From positions 62,001-126,000 of the forward strand of contig JADNYJ010000085.1 of NCBI GenBank assembly GCA_015501075.1: DNA of 64,000 nucleotides, written 5' to 3'. Positions 56,720-64,000 of this stretch are shown one piece after another. The position numbers were made by a program, and so were the translations under genes. The stretch comes from Gymnopilus junonius. Taxonomy: Eukaryota > Basidiomycota > Agaricomycetes > Agaricales > Galerinaceae. The notes beneath the pieces are model-generated. The model worked only from the letters and a program-made list of their open reading frames with translations, had not been told where the DNA came from and did not search any database. The stretch's first letter is position 1. Every line of letters begins with the position of its first letter.

Positions 56720-59367
56720 TCACATATCAAACGCAGCACTCTGCCATCCATCTCTACCCATCTCCAAGCCCTTCTTACGCTCCACGCTACGACGGAACGT
56801 ATCAATCTGCTTCTTCCCCTCCTTCGCCAAATCCTTCGCACCCTCCTCAAGCTCCGCCGCCAACTCCCTCCCAGTGGCCCGAACACCACCAGCGCTAGCA
56901 GCAACATCCACATCCATCTGAGCCTCAATATCCTCCGGGCTCACGCCCAACTCCTGAGCGACGATACGGTCCATCTTCTTCTTGAGAGATTCCGAGCCGG
57001 TGCCCAATGGACCGCGTTTCTCGCCGCTGAGGATCTGAGGCTCAGCGCCCATAGCCAGCGCCGCCTGCTGCTTCTTCTCGCCTTCGTCGCCTTCACGAAG
57101 GGTTTTTTCGATGACAACGCCCGTACCAGTGGCCTTGAACTCGACGCCTCCGCCTTCTCTCTCCAACCTTCCGATCTCACTCCAGAGCGCAGCCATGAGA
57201 GAACCTCCGCCGCCCAAGCCAGTGTCTTCAAACACCTGCCTGCGCTTCTTCACGTCCCAAGCAACACCATCAGCGTAGTCGACGAGATCTCTAATCTGTT
57301 CGCTCAGCACCTTCTCGAGAGCTTCCTTGAGGCGAGAGACCATGACAGGTTTAAAGACGGTGGCGAACACGGCATGGTTGCTCTCCCTGACCTCCAGGTC
57401 CAGCTCATCGGAGATGGTGACTTGAGCCCTCTCTATGACGTTGAAGTGATTCTTCATCTCCCGCGACTCGGGTCCTTTGGTGTGCTCTGGGATGAGACGA
57501 ATCTTGATGTCGACGTCAACTCCTTTCTCGGGCAGCTTCAATGCCATGAGACCGGTGAACTCGCTTGGGCTGATAGCGGAGGCGTTCTTGTCCTTGTACC
57601 AGAACGATACATCCTTGAGCACAAGCTGGAGCGCCTGAATCTTAACGTGGGTGAGGGTGCCGACCGCAGTACGAGAGGGTGTGGAAGGAGAGGCGGAAGT
57701 TTGAATGTCGACATCTGTAATGTTGCGAATGTACACGTGAGAGGGAGATGTTGAAGGTCGAAATGTCGAGATTCTCGAGCACGAACTCGATATCCGCATC
57801 CTTGTATTCCGTCCTGGAAAAAAAAAGTCGCTTAGTACACGAAATCCGAACTTGGAAACAAAGGCGACTAACCTAGGAATGGGCACATCGCGCATCTTGG
57901 AAAGATATCGTGGAATGTAGACTTTGAAAGATCCTGCCAGAACCACGTAGCTTGCTCGACAGCAGCTTGCATGCCAGTTTGAGCCTCCTCGCTCGCCTCG
58001 ACCAGACCACTTCGAGATCCTCACCCAGCTTGGCGTGAGCATTTCTAACGCCCTTCAAATCCCTGTCGTGTTCCAATCCATCCATGACTTTCTGGAATTC
58101 CATTTGAACCTTATCGACTCCGTCTTTCCAGTTGTCATCCTTCTCGAGCAAGGTGCGCCAGCGGATGCGCAGCTCCTTACGCTTATCCTTGGCCTCGTCA
58201 GATCGGGCAAAGCCAGGCTCGGTGAGTGTCTTCCTGGCCATAGCGAAGAAGTCGTCGAACCATTTCCTAAGATCTTCGTCTCTCAGGATCGAATTGGAAC
58301 ATACGCGGATCTGCTTGATGAGAGGCTCAAGGGATGTGTTGGCGAGACGCTCTAAAATGGTTCGGAAGAGCTTGAGCGCCTTGGGGATATGTTGTTCGGG
58401 AGTAGAGTCGTTTACAAGACTAGAGAGGGTCGCGTTGGAATCAACGGCAGCATCGAGAATGCTCTGGAACCGCGTCTGAAGAATCTCAAAGACTTTGTCG
58501 AGCGAATGACGGTACTCTGGATCGGATTGAGCACGGTCGCTGACCTGAAGAAAATAGAGAGAAATCAATATGACGTCATGTAAGCTGAAACCACGGCATA
58601 CCTTGTAGACTGCCTCTTGCAGCCTCGAAGTCGTCTTCTCTGTCTTCTCCTGGACGGCAGAAGAAGTATCTTGAGCAGTACCGATGACACTCGTGCCCGC
58701 GTCCTTGATGGTGTCCATGCCGTGCTGCCAAGCGACCTTGGGGTCTTGTTCCTCCTCCAAACGCTTTTTATCGCGGCCCAGAGAATCACGCTTCCCCTCT
58801 TGGACTTCCTCCTCCATGTGACGAAGACTCTTCTTAGTACTGCCAGCTTGGGTTTCGATCACCTCTGCGGCGTCAGCAATGGAGAGGCGGAGGACGGAGA
58901 GGAATTCCTGGCCGAGGGAGGTGCCTTCAGAAGTAAGGGAATGCCAGAAGATGGAAAGTACGTTCCGCAGCGCAGTACGGATGGCTTTCAGGTCGGAGAG
59001 AGCTTGCTCCTTGTCGGCCTCTGCCTCGGACGTGACGGTCAGGTCGCCCTCTGATAAATGCCATATTGCTTCCTGTAGAGCGTTATCGGCTGGGTGCGTA
59101 CCAAGTACGAATTAGCTGACGAACTAAGATTACAAAAAACAAGAAATACATACCGTCCTTGTTTGCAGCCATATACTTGTATGCATCGAGAACCTTTCTC
59201 AGGTCGTTCGCCAGAACACGACCCTGGGAGCTAAGTTCTGTCTGCGAGCTTGGTTCGACCTTTGTGATAGCGACATCATTGAGATAGTCGATGAAATGGT
59301 CGAATTGTTGTGTCGATGGAAGCTTGCCAGCTTCGAACGCAGCGATTATTGATGAAGATTTGTCCAT
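56720..59367 (-). CDS. HAM1-like protein (TULIP/BPI-type lipid-binding), two frame breaks
   Basis: Large fungal protein of the HAM1-like family, whose C-terminal part resembles TULIP (tubular lipid-binding) domains. It starts MDKSSSIIAAFEAGKLPSTQ, then FIDYLNDVAITKVEPSSQT, RVLANDLRKVLDAYKYMAAN and DNALQEAIWHLSEGD, then a helical middle (AWQHGMDTIKDAGTSVIGTA, RAQSDPEYRHSLDKVFEILQ, RKWFDDFFAMARKTLTEPGF). The C-terminal domain has TEYKDADIEFVLENLDISTF, SPSHVYIRNITDVDIQTSA and ALQLVLKDVSFWYKDKN. It ends in an acidic helix and a stop at 56720. Frame shifts near 58005 (EVV to LVEASEEAQTG) and 57928 (WFWQDL to KVYIPRYLS) are each repaired by one T. The role is uncertain; it may handle lipids or membranes. 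Confidence 0.8.
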
Positions 59368-59795
59368 GTCGTGAAAAGATGAGTAGGTTGAATATTGTCT
59401 TGAAGCGCCAAAGACATTTCAAGCGTGCTTTTATAGCTTGGGGCTTTGGAAGGACCCACTGCGGGCTGGGAGTCTGAAACGAGTCACCGATGACGCGATG
59501 ACGTCGATCTCCCCTTTGGTGCGCCAAAAAGCTGTCCATAGTCAAAGACAATTTCAAGGTGTACTGAAGTAAAGCAGAGATCGATGGGCAACAAGTTCTC
59601 TCCGAGGACGATGATGACAAGTTGATGTGCTGGCAGCCAATGAGGGGCGCTAAATATACCCAAAAGGCAACGTCTGTGGAATCTAACAAACGAAAATACT
59701 TGGCATGACATCAACGATCATCGATCGGTCACCAGCGAGCGAGGCAACTCGTGAAAGGCACTAGTGACTAGAAGGCACTCCGTCTACGTCAGAGC
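59368..59795. other. Upstream region of the HAM1-like gene
   Basis: Promoter side of the HAM1-like gene and left flank of an F-box remnant. No coding frame was recognised. Confidence 0.4.
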
Positions 59796-60545
59796 ATGGA
59801 ATTTCAATCAACAAGGGTGTTGAATCGATTCATTTCTTGGTCTTGTTGCGCTTCCTTCATCATCAGACTCATCACAGTAAGTAACAAGCACCGTGCACGT
59901 TCCGAACTCTACTACTTAGTATGGGGTGCTCATTTTTTCTGTGATGGCATATCTTCTATACTGGCGGAAATTCGTCGCCTTCCGGGGTCCTCCTTCAGTC
60001 CATCTTGATCAGCACATACTATTTAGACCGAGATGGGTGTCTGTCAATATCGACACGGCAGGTGACCGGACGCATTTTCGCGACGAGCCGGGTGATTTTT
60101 GGACATTTGTTGCTTCCCTTCCCTACAAAGCACCCAATCAAGTTTCTTCCCTCAAATTGGAGTATCCTATATCTGCAGGATGCTTAAAATCAGTTGCGAA
60201 AATTGCTCGACTGAAAGAATTACATCTTCACGGCACGGCACAGATGATTTGACCTCATTGGGCTCCATTGCGAAGATGTACCCCCTCTTCAAAAGATCCC
60301 TATCCTTACCAACCCTTTGTCGAGTTTAATTTTCTCCACTGTCGACGAAACGATATCCTTTCGCGGCCGGCGTAGACAGGCTCTTCCCAAAACTTGACAA
60401 CGGATTGTTTCCAAGTCCGCCGGACGTATCGGCTTCATATAGGGCCCAGTGGGATCAAGTGAAAGAACTCCTTTCAATGCAATGTCGTGCTAGACAGGAC
60501 CAGCACTTGCGCGAGTTAAGAGGTTCGGTTTCGGAGTCTGTGTAG
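59796..60545 (+). pseudogene. F-box/LRR gene remnant
   Basis: Broken coding sequence related to the F-box/LRR gene at 34.6 kb. DFWTFVASLPYKAPNQVSSL then LKLEYPISAGCLKSVAKIAR corresponds to DVWTFVRLLPQKASGFRYLR then LECPVTNNCLQAIARMPNLR there. Further on, VDRLFPKLDNGLFPSPPD and QWDQVKELLSMQC correspond to LDRLFPFVDTW and GWAQVNKLLHVF. The middle of the gene is deleted, the F-box is not recognisable, and blocks lie in different frames, so it is a real remnant. Confidence 0.65.
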
Positions 60546-60901
60546 ATTTGAAGTCTGTAACTAGAAGTACTGTGAATTCAGTTAAAATTGCACGCGAACA
60601 AGATCTGAATAGGTTTGACTGCTAACCTCCCCGCCCATGGCATATTTCGCCTGAAAGTTTGCGAAGAAGTACCAGTTCTACGTTCCTCGAACCAGGCATG
60701 AGAATTCAAGCAGCGCGTGGCCTCCATTTTCGCTCCTCTTGAATTGAAATCCATCAAACACGAAACTATACCTCGACTATGGCTTGGGACATCAATCATA
60801 AAGACATTTTCATGAAGACCAAGGTCAATCACCCCTTTCAGGCGGCAGACAAGATCAGATGCCTAACATTCCGCGTTCGCAAATAAAATAAAAGAATATA
60901 T
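60546..60901. other. Intergenic region between F-box remnant and tRNA-Leu
   Basis: Nothing was recognised except the T-run (minus strand) at about 60884-60893, which could terminate the tRNA gene. Confidence 0.4.
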
Positions 60902-60969
60902 GATGAGAATGGGATTTGAACCCATGCCCTTTCGGACCAGAGAGGAATATTCAGAAGCCAAAGCCTGCT

Positions 60970-61000
<31 letters not shown>

Positions 61001-61007
61001 TCTCACC
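60902..61007 (-). tRNA. tRNA-Leu (anticodon TAG) with intron
   Basis: On the minus strand the acceptor GGTGAGA pairs with TCTCATC (one G-U). The D arm is TGGCCGAGTGGTCTAAGGC, a leucine-type D arm. The anticodon stem CCAGA/TCTGG holds loop TTTAGG, giving anticodon TAG, followed by an intron of about 27 bases. A long variable arm GTCCGAAAGGGC (class II tRNA) and a T arm ATGGGTTCAAATCCCAT follow. A T-run just downstream fits a polymerase III terminator. Confidence 0.9.
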
Positions 61008-61564
61008 ACAGAGTGGGATCCGCCGTGGCCATCACTGAGGTGGGCAAAGGAGGAGGCGGCCAGCGGTTTTGCCAGGCTTGAAGTCGATAGGAACATGCAA
61101 GTACGGCCTGGACACTGTCGATCATCGGCCATATCGTGCAAGAACGCAACGTACATCAGAATGAGGGTATCATTACCAATGGCAACAAGGAGAACGCTCA
61201 AGACCCGGCAATGAGACGAACCAAACTTGGTGGTGTATAGGTGCAACAGGGCGATAAAAGCCTTATGGCCGTCGATGATGCAGAAGCCTCGCAAGGCAAA
61301 TGGGCACTATTGGATAGACGGTGAAGAAAGTAGCTGCATATCGAGAACCATCAGCGCCGCAGAGTGTCAAGGAATATATCTTACCAAAACGTTCTTGCAT
61401 GGGGTCCAGGTCCATAATAGTAAAGTAAATTTGATGAGCAGACAAAGCATCCAAAAGAGTCAGAAAGGTCACCCAGAGATTCCACTTCAACTTCCATTCA
61501 GGCCGCGTCAGGAGCGAAAAACAAATGACCATCTGCAGGGTAGTTTACAAAGCTCGTATATGGA
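61008..61564. other. 3' flank of PRE4 and tRNA upstream region
   Basis: Contains short open frames on both strands, including a minus-strand hydrophobic one at 61263-61532. None resembles a family that I recognise. Confidence 0.4.
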
Positions 61565-62649
61565 TTACTGGATCTGCGCTCCGTAGCCTCTGATGCCTTC
61601 AGCGAACGACCACGACGACTTGAGGTGCTTCGACTCTGAGATAATAACGCCAGCCTCAGTGACCTTAGCAATTTGGTACTAGAAAGGCAGCCATGTCAGA
61701 ACAGTGGAGGCAATAGTGAAGGAGTAAACTTGATACCTTGTCCAAACTTCTGGCATCACGATAGTACAGGACCCTCATACAGTTCTCAAGGATATCGGCG
61801 GCTTGCTCCTCGGTCAGGGTATCTTCTCGTCCCTCAACTGCGTCGCGAAGGAGAGGTTGCGCGATGTAGGCACCATAGCCAGTGGCAATAGTCGAAGCGG
61901 AGTAGGTGGTGCCCAAAAGATCTACATAGGCGAGGAAACTATCGAAGACAAGATAAACGTCAACGAAGTAGCAGAAGAGAGGGAAGAAAGTGACATACCT
62001 CTTTCCATCTCTGACACCACCCACGAGAAGGGAATTCCACAAAGGATTCATATTCGACCTTCTAGCGTACAACACTTGCGAAAGATATTCATGGATTTCG
62101 GCAGGGCCCAGGCTGTGGCCATCCTGGGAAGTGAACTCGTCGATGATAATCTCGTTGAGGAGGGTTTGGATGTACTGGAAATCAGACATATCGCCTGATG
62201 CGCCGATCACCGTGTTGTTTCCGACAGGGTGAAGGCGTTGTATGTCCTTGAAGCGGGCGAGAGACCCATACGATGCTGGGGACGAATGATAAGTTGAATG
62301 TAGTTACTGGACTTTCAACTCGACGCACCAAGGTTGTCTGCTGACATCATAATCCCGTCCTTGTACTTGATGGCCAAAACGCTTGTTCCAGTTACAATGG
62401 GTTGTCTGATTGTGATCAAAGGAGCCAGTTATAGCATGAAATCATCTCAGAGAGAATAGACACACTGGGTCCGTTGTACGCCATCTGAAAACTTGTCTTT
62501 CGGTGTGTTCTGCGGTCGTTGGTGAATTGGGTAGGTACCGTACGCGTCAAAGGCATCATTGCGCTTAAAAGACTTAAATCAGGTATATTTGGTCCATACA
62601 ATTCATATGTACTCACAGGGCGACCCCAGTTCGTTGGAAAATGGTCCAT
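61565..62649 (-). CDS. PRE4: 20S proteasome beta-7 subunit (PRE4/PSMB4 type)
   Basis: Non-catalytic beta subunit of the 20S proteasome core. The start MDHFPTNWGRP is typical of this subunit. Reading through introns gives QPIVTGTSVLAIKYKDGIMM then SADNLGASYGSLARF, QRLHPVGNNTVIGASGDMSD, FQYIQTLLNEIIIDEF, MNPLWNSLLVGGVRDGKR, FLAYVDLLGTTYSASTIATG, EEQAADILENCMRVLYYRDA, YQIAKVTEAGVIISESKHL and a stop at 61565. An in-frame ATG 18 bases upstream (MTLSST) is an alternative start. Introns of 50-90 bases keep frame at the points checked. Length is about 260 residues, normal for the family. Confidence 0.93.
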
Positions 62650-62869
62650 TGTAGAAGATAAAGTCAAGTGTAGTCGAAGAGAACGCGCAAGCCAGGACGC
62701 GTATTCACAACAGCTGACGTAATGCAGTCACGCAGAGAGATTCGGGCCGGGTATGGATTTTTTAGCCTGAACCCAGAACTGGAACTCTATCTGTCTTTGT
62801 AAACTCACGAATCGATTGAAAAAATATCTCAGAGGTGTTTTACATGATGTGTGGCCGGACTATACTAAA

Positions 62870-64000
62870 TTACTCTAACTCTAACTCAGGTGGGCGTGCA
62901 TGTCTGCTGGCATATTTCTGAATGAGTCCTGCATTCCTCTGCTCGTAGTCGACGCATGTTTCTATTAGCTCCTCCGCATGGCATTCAGTTGCTTTAGTTC
63001 GAACTAGGGGAAAACATAGGCAATGGTCAGCTACAGATTAAACGGAAGGAAAATAAATAAGGATCTGACTTTGATTCAATGTCCGAGGTGTAACCAAGTT
63101 GTCTGCTATTTCTTTTTGAAGCAGTTTGAATAAATCTTTGATATCCCAGAATCCCGACAACTTCAGTGCTTCAAGAAGTAGATCAAGCGTTAAAGTTTGT
63201 GCCTCCGGCTCCGCGCCAGTGTAAATATGGTCTGATTATTGTGGATCCAGTCAGACGATTGACAGCAACAAGAAAGACAAACATACCTAGTACTAGGCGA
63301 GCGCATGCCGTTGAGTGATGAGGCAGTGCGATTGAAATTGGGCTTGCAGCAGAGGCTGGCTCGCCTTCCTTAAAATCTCCACAAAACAGGTCTGAGAAGT
63401 ATTCGCTAGAAACAGCCAAGAAACTGCGATGGGCAACCAGAGGTTCCGAATCTTCGGTATGGTCACTTGGTTTGAAAATAACGTCCGCGAGTAACTTTTT
63501 CTTTCGGAGGTCCTCAAATCCAAGACGGATGGAGGCCAGCTTGTTTTCTGGGGCAGCAATAGAATTCCATGAATTCGACCGAAAATGTGCATGAGAAACT
63601 TGCTCGACGCCTGTGGCTCGAAGCAATCTCCCGAAAGGCATCAAGAAATCGCGCACATGACGCATGCTTTCATCGATATCTTGAGAATCAAATACGAGTT
63701 CATCTGCTTTATCCCAACGCCATTCATCCATCTCTGGGTCGTCAACGTTGAGAAAAATCTCCATAGCTCCGAGCTGTGACAAAATAAGTTCAGCAGATGG
63801 TGCGTTATCATTCAAGAAGCTATATGTTGCCTCCAAGTCATGAAGGACAGTGCAACGCTGGGGTGCAGACAGATTGGTAAGGGACGACAGATATCTAAGA
63901 TGAGTAGCCTAAACCACAAGTTAATATCCGATACATGCAAATTAAAAATGGACTGACGACTTCAGAAATGGTGGGCCGGCCCAAGTCAGGATATGCAACA
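62870..64000 (-). CDS. Sacsin-like/BTB protein, 3' part (runs off the right end)
   Basis: The 3' part of a long leftward gene whose 5' part lies beyond the window. Readable parts are LEATYSFLNDNAPSAELILS, GAMEIFLNVDDPEMDEWRWD, ADELVFDSQDIDESM and LASIRLGFEDLRKKKLLADV, then a BTB/POZ domain: IFKPSDHTEDSEPLVAHRSF, LAVSSEYFSDLFCGDFKEG, DYIYTGAEPEAQTLTLDLLL and EALKLSGFWDIKDLFKLLQK. It ends RHARPPELELE with a stop at 62870. In agaricomycetes a BTB domain preceded by a FLNVDDP-type segment is found at the C-terminus of very large proteins with a sacsin/HATPase N-terminal region, so that is the likely identity, by inference. BTB domains often recruit Cullin-3 ligases. Confidence 0.7.

Noticed and set aside
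61263..61532. Hydrophobic minus-strand ORF of 89 codons as a small membrane protein
   Set aside because: No recognisable family, no clear splice partners, and it lies in the 3' flank of PRE4; support is too weak.

Overview
The window looks like nuclear DNA of a mushroom-forming basidiomycete (Agaricomycetes). Genes are dense and on both strands, and most are split by short GT-AG introns of about 50-70 bases. There are two class I hydrophobin genes, an HsbA-like secreted protein, several F-box/LRR-type genes, a sacsin-like BTB protein and a C2-NACHT-ankyrin NLR-like protein. No bacterial or viral signature was seen.

Layout. 0-5 kb: GPI1 (-), a Rho-type GTPase (+) and an HsbA-like secreted protein (-). 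5.7-7.4 kb is a transposon nest: a 672-bp palindromic element with a TTA target duplication, then a 953-bp hAT-like element with 8-bp target duplications and a small BED-finger-like ORF. 7.8-13.4 kb: an unusual 14-3-3-like protein (-) and a fused lysine-ketoglutarate reductase/saccharopine dehydrogenase (-). 15-23 kb: a tandem segmental duplication carrying two paralogues of unknown function, one followed by a decayed gamma-tubulin 3' end and the other by the intact gamma-tubulin gene (-). 23-33 kb: the NLR-like gene (+) lying between decayed partial copies of the ribosome-biogenesis gene NOC1/MAK21, whose full-length copy is at 52.5-56.5 kb. 34-42 kb: an F-box/LRR gene (+), a small predicted membrane protein (+), an FAD monooxygenase (-) and a secreted HNH-type nuclease-like protein (+). 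42-49 kb: divergent hydrophobins, an intron-bearing tRNA-Gly and the CNNM/MAM3-type transporter (+). 49-64 kb: a 573-bp hAT-type MITE, an F-box gene (-), NOC1 (+), a HAM1-like TULIP protein (-), an F-box remnant, an intron-bearing tRNA-Leu, the proteasome beta-7 subunit (-), and the 3' part of a sacsin-like BTB gene (-).

There is no single operon-like system. Housekeeping genes (GPI anchor synthesis, Rho signalling, lysine metabolism, gamma-tubulin, ribosome assembly, proteasome, tRNAs) alternate with fast-evolving accessory genes (NLR, F-box paralogues, hydrophobins, transposons, gene fragments). The most interesting items are the NLR with eleven nearly identical ankyrin repeats flanked by NOC1 fragments, the 14-3-3-like protein lacking its N-terminal helices, and the gene-B/gamma-tubulin duplication.

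An important caveat: at least ten otherwise well-conserved reading frames break by exactly one missing base, mostly inside a short homopolymer. This happens even in NOC1, normally an essential gene. I therefore read most of these breaks as probable assembly errors, not pseudogenes, and flag each one. Exon borders were placed by eye from GT-AG sites and family conservation and are approximate unless stated.
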